Source: Bacteroidota bacterium (GTDB lineage: Bacteria; Bacteroidota; Bacteroidia; Bacteroidales; VadinHA17). Taken from it: a DNA stretch of 29,174 bases. Positions 22,680-29,174 of the stretch are shown here, piece by piece. The stretch's first letter is position 1; every line of letters begins with the position of its first letter. The stretch covers positions 1-29,174 of the forward strand of contig JAEYZD010000133.1 of assembly GCA_023430725.1 (NCBI GenBank), read 5' to 3'. The notes under the pieces were generated by a model. The model searched no databases, was not told the DNA's origin, and saw only the letters and a program-made list of their open reading frames with translations. Both the position numbers and the translations under genes were made by a program.

Positions 22680-23522
22680 TTATTTATAGTTTTCCCTGTA
22701 AAATTCGAGGGCTTTTTTGACCGATCCCTGCTCCATCAGCAGTATGCGTGCGGCTTCTCTCTGTATGTTGAGCTCCTCCACAATCATTCTTGTGCCGCGT
22801 TCAATAAGCTTTTTGTTTGTCAGCTGCATGTTGACCATCTTGTTCCCTTTCACCCTTCCAAGCTTTATCATCAGGGTGGTTGTGATCATGTTGAGAACCA
22901 TCTTCTGGGCTGTTCCGGCCTTGAGCCGTGTGCTGCCCGTAACGAATTCGGGACCTACCACAACCACTATTGGGTACTCCGCCACCTGCACGATGGGTCC
23001 TTTGGGGTTGCATGTAATACAACCTGTCAGGATCCCGTTTTCACGGGCTTTCTGCAATCCCCCGATCACATAGGGAGTTGTGCCCGAAGCGGCTATGCCA
23101 ATGACTGAGTCCTTGGTATTGATATTGAAAATTTCGAGTTCATTCCAGGCTTTGATCGGGTCATCCTCTGCCGACTCCACTGCCTTGCGCAGTGCCGTTT
23201 CGCCTCCGGCGATGAGACCTATAACCACAGTATCAGGAACCCCGAAGGTGGGAGGGACCTCAGATGCGTCCAGCACACCAAGCCGACCGCTGGTCCCTGC
23301 TCCGAGGTAGAAGAGCCGGCCACCCTTCTGCATTCTTACAAGTATCTGATTTATAAGATTCTCCACTTGCGGGAGAGCTTTCCCTACAGCAACATGAACC
23401 TTTGCATCCTCATAGTTGATGTTAGTAAGCAACTCATTGACAGTCATCTTATCAAGGTCATTGAAATTGGATGGCGACTCAGTGATGCTTAGGTCCTGTT
23501 TTAGAACGGCCTGTTTACTCAT
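22680..23522 (-). CDS. murQ: N-acetylmuramic acid 6-phosphate etherase
   Basis: Cytoplasmic lyase of the SIS fold that splits the D-lactyl ether of MurNAc-6-phosphate, giving GlcNAc-6-phosphate and D-lactate. The length of 280 residues fits the family (298 in E. coli). Signatures are 'LFYLGAGTSGRLGVLDASE' with the catalytic Glu of 'DASE' near residue 88, 'GGETALRKAVESAEDD', 'GIAASGTTPYVIGGL', 'CITCNPKGPI' and 'EFVTGSTRLKAGTAQKMVLNMITT', all part of the substrate-binding SIS site. It overlaps the kinase gene upstream by 8 bp, and gntR follows after 50 bp. The expected substrate comes from the adjacent kinase, as in the MurK-MurQ pair of Tannerella forsythia, rather than from a MurP PTS, which I do not see. 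Confidence 0.95.
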   Translation of the reverse strand: MSKQAVLKQDLSITESPSNFNDLDKMTVNELLTNINYEDAKVHVAVGKALPQVENLINQILVRMQKGGRLFYLGAGTSGRLGVLDASEVPPTFGVPDTVVIGLIAGGETALRKAVESAEDDPIKAWNELEIFNINTKDSVIGIAASGTTPYVIGGLQKARENGILTGCITCNPKGPIVQVAEYPIVVVVGPEFVTGSTRLKAGTAQKMVLNMITTTLMIKLGRVKGNKMVNMQLTNKKLIERGTRMIVEELNIQREAARILLMEQGSVKKALEFYRENYK

Positions 23523-24375
23523 TCTCTTGGTAATGTGAATTCTGGATATGATACCTGACCAGGTTTTCCATGGGGGTCAGGGTAAAGATGCCCGGTTGCA
23601 GCCTGTGCCTGCGGAGCAGATCCTCGAGGAATGGCCTGAAATGATATGCAATGCTTCCGGTAAAATGAATCGGATATTTTCTTGCCTCGGGATAGGAGAG
23701 TACGTTTCGGGTTATGAACTCATCGAAGCTCGAGGTAATAATTGCCTGTAGTTCAGGAACATGGATGTTGTCAGAAATGAACCGGCTGAACTGCCCCAGG
23801 AACCTGTTGGGCAATGGCATATTGTATACGTTGTCAAGTATCTCCGCAGGGGTGTAGGGATAGGCCTTGAAAAAGTTTTCTATCACTATTCCGGGCAGCT
23901 GCTTCTTTAGCACGCCGGCAACGAGTTTCCTTCCAATGACTGCTCCTCCGCCTTCGTCACCGAGGATATAGCCCAGGGGAGAGACGTTTGATACGATATT
24001 TTCCCCATCATAATAGCAGGAGTTTGAACCTGTGCCTATTATGCATGCTATTCCCGGCTCATTCTGGCACAGAGACCTGGCTGCGCCGAGGAGGTCACTG
24101 CCGATGAACAGGTCCCCTGTCCCGAAGAAGGTGGAAAGGGCGCTGCGCACTATGTCAGCTTTGGCTGCACTGCTCACGCCTGTACCGTAGAAGAATACCC
24201 GGCTTACCCGGACACCCTTCATCTCAGGCAATTCACGGCCGAGCAGGCGGACTATCTCATCACTTGAAATAAAAAACGGATTTATACCCGAAGAGATGTA
24301 TGACCTCCCCGCCTTGCCGCCCTCTATCTCTCTCCATTCGGTCTTTGTCGAGCCACTGTCAGCAATCAGTATCAT
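23515..24375 (-). CDS. BadF/BcrA-type amino-sugar kinase (MurK/GlcNAc kinase-like)
   Basis: An ASKHA-fold ATPase of 286 residues. Phosphate-binding loops are clear: 'ILIADSGSTKTEWREI' at residues 2-17, 'FFYGTGVSSAAK' near 63-74, and 'GIACIIGTGSNSCYYDGENI' near 113-132 followed by 'LGYILGDEGGGAVIGRKLV'. The family includes GlcNAc kinases and the MurNAc kinase MurK of Tannerella forsythia. Because the stop codon lies inside the murQ start region (8-bp overlap), a role in phosphorylating MurNAc or GlcNAc before MurQ is well supported by context. The exact sugar preference cannot be read from the sequence. This is the first gene of the minus-strand operon and is divergent from the large amidase-like gene. 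Confidence 0.85.
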   Translation of the reverse strand: MILIADSGSTKTEWREIEGGKAGRSYISSGINPFFISSDEIVRLLGRELPEMKGVRVSRVFFYGTGVSSAAKADIVRSALSTFFGTGDLFIGSDLLGAARSLCQNEPGIACIIGTGSNSCYYDGENIVSNVSPLGYILGDEGGGAVIGRKLVAGVLKKQLPGIVIENFFKAYPYTPAEILDNVYNMPLPNRFLGQFSRFISDNIHVPELQAIITSSFDEFITRNVLSYPEARKYPIHFTGSIAYHFRPFLEDLLRRHRLQPGIFTLTPMENLVRYHIQNSHYQENE

Positions 24376-24466
24376 ATGTCCCGCAAGAATAACTTATTAA
24401 CTTTTACTCAGTAGATTATAAAAATATTACCCTGTTTAATCAAGCCTTATGACCACTAAGTTAAAA

Positions 24467-24474
24467 CAAATGTA
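24467..24474 (-). promoter_or_regulatory. Bacteroidota -7 element for the kinase-murQ operon
   Basis: On the minus strand TACATTTG is an exact TAnnTTTG match, 91 bp upstream of the kinase start, giving a leader of about 80 nt. No good -33 element is visible. Confidence 0.4.
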
Positions 24475-24502
24475 GATAATTAAATCGAAATAATCAGTTT
24501 TT

Positions 24503-24518
24503 TGTCAGATGTATGACA
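24503..24518. promoter_or_regulatory. 16-nt inverted repeat in the divergent control region, operator candidate
   Basis: TGTCA (24503-24507) and TGACA (24514-24518) are exact reverse complements with a 6-nt spacer. The site is centred about 30 bp from each of the two opposed -7 elements (24467-24474 on minus, 24536-24543 on plus), so one bound regulator could affect both directions. The FadR-type regulator encoded in the operon is the obvious candidate, by inference. Confidence 0.4.
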
Positions 24519-24535
24519 TATTTTAAAAAACTTTC

Positions 24536-24543
24536 TACTTTTG
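24536..24543 (+). promoter_or_regulatory. Bacteroidota -7 element for the amidase-GT2 operon
   Basis: TACTTTTG matches TAnnTTTG exactly and ends 37 bp before the ATG at 24581. The implied leader is about 30 nt, with no Shine-Dalgarno sequence. The surrounding 200 bp is markedly AT-rich. Confidence 0.45.
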
Positions 24544-24580
24544 AAACATTATTACTATATTCAGCAAAATCTATCCGGAA

Positions 24581-27500
24581 ATGCGAATATTACACCCCCT
24601 TAATTTACTGCTGTTTACAACGCTTGTTGCGCTGACTGTTCAGCCTTCTGCAGGGCAGAAGCCCGGCAGGGCGGAGCGTGTTGCGGCAGCAAGGATTGAA
24701 AAATGGAAAAGTCCGGTTCCGGCAGGAGTGCTCCCGGAAACGTTCAGAATAGACTCAGTTAAGGCAGATGAGCAGAACAGGGTGATAATGGTCTATCTTC
24801 CGGTGACAGCATCATACAACCCGATCAGGGAGGATGTGTACTCAAGCCTTGTCAGCTCCGTCAGGGCCACTCTCGGAAAGAAGTTTAACGGCTACACAGT
24901 TGATTTATACAGCAACGGATTCAGCCTCTCGAGCCTGGTGCCCAACTATTTCAGATCAGCTCTTCCTGTGGATCCGACCAGGATTGCGTCATCCAACGAG
25001 AGAAAACCGCGGCTGGTATCACGGAAGAATGCCCCGCCGGCTGAAAGGGGGCTGGATGGGAGGTATATAGCCCTGTGGCACAGTCACGGGTATTATTTTG
25101 ACCAGCCTCTTGACCGGTGGGAATGGCAGCGTGCGAAGCTATTCGGAAGCGTGGAGGACCTGTCGGTTATGGCCTATGTCGTCCCCTATCTTGCCCCGAT
25201 GCTTGAAAACTCAGGCGCCACCGTGTTTCTGCCCAGAGAGCGTGACATTCAGACAAATGAAGTCATTGTGGACAATGACCGTTCCACAGGCACCTCTGGG
25301 TTTGAGTTATTGCCACCCGCAGAGGTTGCAGGGTCGGGGAGGGGGTTTGTCCTGAAGGACACACTTTTTACAGGCGACAATCCTTTCATGACCGGCACAT
25401 CTCTCAGGATCAGGGGAGGATCGGCACTCTTCGTCCCTGAGATCCCTGAGCGCGGATGGTACGGTGTGACCGTGACATATCCGCAGATTCACGGCTACAG
25501 TGGCAAGGTGACTTATAAGGTTGCCCATACGGGAGGAGTCACAGAATTTGTTGTTGATCAGTCTCTGGGTGGCGGTTCTTGGCTATGGCTGGGATCGTTC
25601 CTCTTTGATGCCGGAACGAATGCCGGCAGGGGTGCGGTCACTGTCTCCGGCCTCAACGGATCCGATGTGCTTGTTGATGCGGTCCGTTTTGGCGGCGGTA
25701 TGGGCAATGTGGCTCGCCGTCCTGCGGATAAACTGCTATCAAATCAGTGGTCACTCAACGCCGGCAGTCAGCAGTCCTCCGCCGAGGCTGCCCCGGTGAC
25801 TCGTCAGCACAGCTGGAAACTGAGCGGAAAGCCAAGGTTCCTTGAGGCAGCAAGGTACTGGCTTCAGTACGCGGGAATGCCTGACACCCTTGTATATACT
25901 CCAAACAAGGGGAGGAACGATTATAACGATGATTACATGTCGCGCGCCGAATGGGTCAACTACCTGGTTCGCCAACCTGACAGTTCAGCACTTTCAGGCA
26001 TGGGCATACCGGTTGACCTGTCATTCGCATTTCATACCGATGCCGGCGTCACACCGGATGATTCAATAATAGGTACACTGGGTATCTACTCCACAATAAC
26101 CAACGGCGGCAAGTTTCCTGACGGTACGGCCAGGCTTGCAAACCGCGATCTTACTGACATCATTCAGACACAGATAGTTGAAGATGTCAGGGTTCTTTTC
26201 AATCCCGAATGGACCCGGCGCGCAATGTGGGACCGTTCATATTATGAGGCCCGCAAACCTGATGTGCCTGCAATGCTTCTCGAGCTCCTTTCCCACCAGA
26301 ACCTTGCTGATCAGCGTTACGGTTTTGACCCCCGCTTCAGGTTCCATGTAAGCCGTGCCGTTTACAAGGGAATTTTGAGATACCTGGCTGACGCTTCGGG
26401 AAGTGATTACGTCGTTCATCCTCTCCCGGTATCACATTTTTCAATCGAGCCGGTTGAAGGGAAAAGGGTGCGGCTCAGCTGGCGTCCGGTGGCTGACCCT
26501 CTGGAGTCCACTGCCGTTCCCACATCATACAGGGTTTATATGCGCAGGGACGATGACGGATTTGACAACGGCACAACAGTTTCAGGTACCTCATTTGAGA
26601 CTGAACTGCCGGAATACAATACTGTTTTCAGCTTCAGGGTAACGGCCCTGAATGCCGGAGGGGAGAGCTTCCCGTCAGAAGAGCTCGCTGTGGGAATTAA
26701 TCCTGATGCAGCTGATATTATATTGATAGTCAATGGTTTTGACAGGATCTCCGGACCTGCATGGTTTGACAACGGCGGCATGGCCGGCGTAGCATGGTGG
26801 GATGACCGTGGGGTGGCAGACAGGTATAACTTCATCAGCACAGGGGACCAGTATGATTTTAACCGTGTCTCTCCCTGGACAGATGATGACAACTCCGGAT
26901 GGGGGGCATCATACTCCAATGATGAGGGGAGAGTAATTCCGGGAAATACTTTTGATTTTACTGCGGTTCACGGCCACTCTGTCCTCGCTTCTGGCAGATC
27001 ATTCTTCTCAGTCAGTGACGAAATCTTCACCGGCGTGGAATTTGACCTTACCCCGTGGAGCGCTGTTGACCTGTTATTCGGTGAGGAGAAAACAACTCCT
27101 GCAGCCTTCGATACCGAGAAGCGCGATTTCAGCATCTACACCCCTGAACTCCTCCGGGCGGTTGAAAGGACAAAGGAGGCATCCATCCCTCTGTTCATGT
27201 CCGGAGCATATGTTGGTACGGACCTGGTAATTGCCGCCGATACGGCTATGGCCGGCCTGGTTAAGAGAAATCTTCACTTCTTCCCGCGGACAGGACATGC
27301 AGTGAGAACAGGTGGCGTTGCTGCCACGGACATTGCCTCTCCTGATTTCGCCGGGAGAATTGAGTGCAATACCGGAAAGACTGATGAAATTTATGCTGCT
27401 GAATCGCCTGATGCCATAGAGCCGGCTGACAAGCAGAGTTTTACGGCATTAAGATACACTGAGAACAATACCTCTGCTGCTGTCATGCACCGCGGTGATG

Positions 27501-27601
27501 TGAGGAGCTTTGTCATGGGCTTCCCCTTTGAGACCATAATACTGCAGTCAGAGCGGGATGCCCTCATGAAACAGATACTTGACTTTTTACTGAAAAAATA
27601 G
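24581..27601 (+). CDS. Exported amidase_3-like protein with inserted golvesin-type domain and FN3
   Basis: A 1006-residue secreted protein (signal peptide to about residue 25). An N-acetylmuramoyl-L-alanine amidase type 3 fold appears split. The first half has 'RYIALWHSHGYYFD' (His169 as likely zinc ligand) and 'VEDLSVMAYVVPYLAPMLENSGATVFLPRERD' (about 191-222, with a Glu near 192). The second half has 'LSFAFHTDAG' (His485) and 'VPAMLLELLSHQN' (Glu568, the catalytic Glu position). Between them, about residues 235-375, sits a beta-sandwich of the golvesin/xanthan-lyase C-terminal type ('GWYGVTVTYPQ', 'LWLGSFLFDAG', 'VLVDAVRFGGG'). An FN3 domain (about 615-705) and a C-terminal domain of about 300 residues (from 'DIILIVNGFDRI') follow. 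Such proteins are often annotated as xanthan lyase, which this architecture does not support. No T9SS domain is evident. The gene is 7 bp from the glycosyltransferase gene. Confidence 0.85.
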   Translation: MRILHPLNLLLFTTLVALTVQPSAGQKPGRAERVAAARIEKWKSPVPAGVLPETFRIDSVKADEQNRVIMVYLPVTASYNPIREDVYSSLVSSVRATLGKKFNGYTVDLYSNGFSLSSLVPNYFRSALPVDPTRIASSNERKPRLVSRKNAPPAERGLDGRYIALWHSHGYYFDQPLDRWEWQRAKLFGSVEDLSVMAYVVPYLAPMLENSGATVFLPRERDIQTNEVIVDNDRSTGTSGFELLPPAEVAGSGRGFVLKDTLFTGDNPFMTGTSLRIRGGSALFVPEIPERGWYGVTVTYPQIHGYSGKVTYKVAHTGGVTEFVVDQSLGGGSWLWLGSFLFDAGTNAGRGAVTVSGLNGSDVLVDAVRFGGGMGNVARRPADKLLSNQWSLNAGSQQSSAEAAPVTRQHSWKLSGKPRFLEAARYWLQYAGMPDTLVYTPNKGRNDYNDDYMSRAEWVNYLVRQPDSSALSGMGIPVDLSFAFHTDAGVTPDDSIIGTLGIYSTITNGGKFPDGTARLANRDLTDIIQTQIVEDVRVLFNPEWTRRAMWDRSYYEARKPDVPAMLLELLSHQNLADQRYGFDPRFRFHVSRAVYKGILRYLADASGSDYVVHPLPVSHFSIEPVEGKRVRLSWRPVADPLESTAVPTSYRVYMRRDDDGFDNGTTVSGTSFETELPEYNTVFSFRVTALNAGGESFPSEELAVGINPDAADIILIVNGFDRISGPAWFDNGGMAGVAWWDDRGVADRYNFISTGDQYDFNRVSPWTDDDNSGWGASYSNDEGRVIPGNTFDFTAVHGHSVLASGRSFFSVSDEIFTGVEFDLTPWSAVDLLFGEEKTTPAAFDTEKRDFSIYTPELLRAVERTKEASIPLFMSGAYVGTDLVIAADTAMAGLVKRNLHFFPRTGHAVRTGGVAATDIASPDFAGRIECNTGKTDEIYAAESPDAIEPADKQSFTALRYTENNTSAAVMHRGDVRSFVMGFPFETIILQSERDALMKQILDFLLKK

Positions 27602-27608
27602 ATACGAT

Positions 27609-29081
27609 ATGGAGAGATCCCTGACCTGTTTTCTGCCCTTTTCTGATACCGCATCAGTCAGATCCACTGTTGCCTCACTGAGGGAGTCAGGCATTGTCAG
27701 AAACGTTTTTATTGTTGTGCCGCCCGGAAATGAAGAAATATTCAATGTTCCTGGGACCGGACAGATCGTTGCGGACAGTTTTGTCTCAACCGAGGCACTG
27801 AAAAAGATGGCGGCAGTTGCCGGCACATCACATGTCCTGACCTACAGCAAGGGCTTTCCCCTCGACATGGGGAGGCATGCGCCCGAAAGGATGATGCAGG
27901 TCTGTCTTGATACCGGAGCGGGAATGGTCTATTCAGACTATTTCGAGAAAAAGAACGATGTCATGGCTCCGCATCCGGTGATCGATTACCAGGAGGGGAG
28001 CCTGCGTGACGACTTCAACTTCGGGTCAGTTGTACTGTATGACGGGAATGCCTTCCGGGAAGCCTGCAGCCGCATGGACCAGGATTATTCATATGCCGGG
28101 CTCTATGACCTCAGGCTTAAGATATCGCAGAGTAATCCGCTGGTCCGTATCCCGGAGATGCTTTACACGGAGGTCGAGACTGACACCCGCAAAACTGGAG
28201 AAAAGCAGTTTGACTATGTTGATCCGCGCAACCGTGCAGTGCAGGTGGAGATGGAGAGAGCCTGTACCCATCACCTCAAATGCATCGGCGGCTGGCTCGC
28301 CCCTCATTTCACTGATGTGAAATTCGATGAAGGAGTCTTTGAGAATGACGCTTCCGTAGTGATCCCGGTGAGAAACAGGGTCAAGACAATTGGTGATGCA
28401 ATCAATTCGGTACTTAGCCAGAAGACCAGGTATAAATTCAACCTGATAATAGTTGACAACTATTCGACTGACGGTACAACAGAGATCATAAGGTCGTTTG
28501 CCTCCGACAGCCGGGTGGTTCATATAATCCCTGACAGGAAGGACCTGGGAATCGGGGGTTGCTGGAATGAGGCCGTCTTCAGCAAGGAGTGCGGCCGGTT
28601 TGCAATTCAGCTTGACAGCGATGATCTCTACATAGATGACAGCGTGGTCACCCGAGTCGTTGATGCATTCCATGAACAGCAGTGTGCCATGGTTGTGGGT
28701 TCCTACAGGATGGTAAACTTCGACCTGAACGAGATACCTCCCGGGCTGATTGACCACAGGGAGTGGACGCCTGACAACGGACGGAACAATGCCCTCCGCA
28801 TCAATGGTCTGGGAGCTCCAAGGGCGTTTTATACACCGGTGCTGCGTGAGATCAGGGTGCCGAATGTAAGCTACGGAGAAGATTATGCCGTGGGGCTTGC
28901 AATCAGCCGTCGCTACAGGATAGGCCGGATCTATGAACCGCTCTATCTGTGCCGTAGGTGGGATGAGAACTCCGATGCCGTTCTTGAGGTGGTGAAGGCC
29001 AATGCCCACAATCTCTACAAGGACAGGATCAGGACGATAGAGTTGATGGCACGGATAAGGTTTAACAAAGGAATCGAATAA
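27609..29081 (+). CDS. Glycosyltransferase family 2 with an extra N-terminal GT-A-like domain
   Basis: A 490-residue protein without signal or membrane helices. The C-terminal half is a standard GT2: 'ASVVIPVRNRVKTIGDAINSVLSQ' at 248-271, 'LIIVDNYSTDGTTEII' at 279-294, and the metal-binding 'QLDSDD' with Asp336-Ser-Asp338, then 'GEDYAVGLAISRR' at 423-435 for the base. The first 235 residues have a weaker GT-A-like plan: a strand-loop start 'LTCFLPFSD', 'NVFIVVPPG', 'VYSDYFEKKNDV' near 107-118 in the place of a DxD, and 'DFNFGSVVLYD'. This gives a tandem, pseudo-duplicated layout. In Bacteroidota GT2 genes of this size are found beside DUF4922 genes, as here. Donor and acceptor are unknown. 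Confidence 0.88.
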   Translation: MERSLTCFLPFSDTASVRSTVASLRESGIVRNVFIVVPPGNEEIFNVPGTGQIVADSFVSTEALKKMAAVAGTSHVLTYSKGFPLDMGRHAPERMMQVCLDTGAGMVYSDYFEKKNDVMAPHPVIDYQEGSLRDDFNFGSVVLYDGNAFREACSRMDQDYSYAGLYDLRLKISQSNPLVRIPEMLYTEVETDTRKTGEKQFDYVDPRNRAVQVEMERACTHHLKCIGGWLAPHFTDVKFDEGVFENDASVVIPVRNRVKTIGDAINSVLSQKTRYKFNLIIVDNYSTDGTTEIIRSFASDSRVVHIIPDRKDLGIGGCWNEAVFSKECGRFAIQLDSDDLYIDDSVVTRVVDAFHEQQCAMVVGSYRMVNFDLNEIPPGLIDHREWTPDNGRNNALRINGLGAPRAFYTPVLREIRVPNVSYGEDYAVGLAISRRYRIGRIYEPLYLCRRWDENSDAVLEVVKANAHNLYKDRIRTIELMARIRFNKGIE

Positions 29082-29092
29082 CCGCCCCGGGG

Positions 29093-29174
29093 ATGACGGA
29101 CTATTCATATAAGGTACGGGAACTTTTCGACAGCCAGTTCAGGGAGTGGAAGCTGGCACGGGATAACTACAGTC
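29093..29174 (+). CDS. DUF4922 family protein, 5' end only
   Basis: The last 82 bases encode the first 27 residues of a gene that runs out of the window, starting 11 bp after the GT2 stop. The start 'MTDYSYKVRELFDSQFREW' followed by 'KLARDNYS' fits the N-terminus of DUF4922 proteins (an N-terminal helix ending in W-x-L-A-x-x-N-Y), which lie next to GT2 genes in many Bacteroidota. DUF4922 is thought to be related to HIT-type nucleotidyltransferases. Only the beginning is visible, so the assignment depends on that short match and on context. Confidence 0.6.
   Translation, partial: MTDYSYKVRELFDSQFREWKLARDNYS

Noticed and set aside
28089..29108. Minus-strand open frame of 339 codons across the GT2 gene
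   Set aside because: Antisense to the GT2 motifs and the DUF4922 start, with no recognisable family; a shadow of high-GC third positions.

Overview
The window reads as a chromosomal segment of an anaerobic member of the Bacteroidota, probably Bacteroidales in the broad sense. The evidence is: a secreted protein with a type IX secretion (T9SS) C-terminal sorting domain; lipoproteins and glycan-active enzymes typical of the phylum; a long single-chain PurL; few clear Shine-Dalgarno sequences; and several matches to the Bacteroidota -7 promoter element TAnnTTTG in front of start codons. I see no rRNA, tRNA, CRISPR array, transposase, phage gene or plasmid function. Genus-level placement is not possible from this sequence alone.

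Layout. (1) 1-1969, plus strand: the 3' end of a BNR/Asp-box repeat protein, then a small PepSY-type membrane protein. (2) 1980-4851: a divergent pair of exported glycoside hydrolases, a GH172 (DUF2961) lipoprotein and a GH5 lipoprotein. (3) 4852-5149: a non-coding stretch with two perfect hairpins and a 12-bp palindrome, ending in a promoter candidate. (4) 5150-10216, plus strand: five overlapping genes for a heterodisulfide-reductase/Qmo-like redox complex (HdrC-like, HdrB-like, short HdrA/QmoA-like, second HdrC-like, and a membrane HdrE-HdrC-HdrD fusion), followed by a small lipoprotein. (5) 10937-18540, minus strand: purL, an unknown outer-membrane barrel protein, a tocopherol-cyclase-like protein and a photolyase. 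(6) 18548-24375, minus strand: DUF4126 membrane protein, class-C beta-lactamase-fold serine hydrolase, T9SS-exported GH18, FadR/GntR regulator, MurQ etherase and a BadF-type amino-sugar kinase. (7) 24581-29174, plus strand and divergent from the kinase: a giant amidase_3/golvesin/FN3 protein, a double-domain GT2 glycosyltransferase and the start of a DUF4922 protein.

Two systems stand out. The hdr-like operon carries every part needed to move electrons between a membrane quinone pool (heme-type membrane domain), a chain of at least four [4Fe-4S] clusters, non-cubane CCG clusters and an FAD subunit. It has no hydrogenase, MvhD, formate dehydrogenase or adenylylsulfate reductase next to it, and the first CCG motif of its HdrB subunit is degenerate. 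Its substrate is unknown. The second system, from the kinase down to the serine hydrolase, looks like a muropeptide salvage operon: a GH18 of the type whose motif resembles spore-cortex glucosaminidases, a serine hydrolase that could play the part of Bacillus AmiE, an amino-sugar kinase and MurQ, under a FadR-type rather than MurR-type regulator, with a large amidase_3-like protein transcribed divergently from the same control region.

Promoter, operator and hairpin calls come from reading the bases by eye. Family assignments rest on recognised motifs and length, not on database searches.
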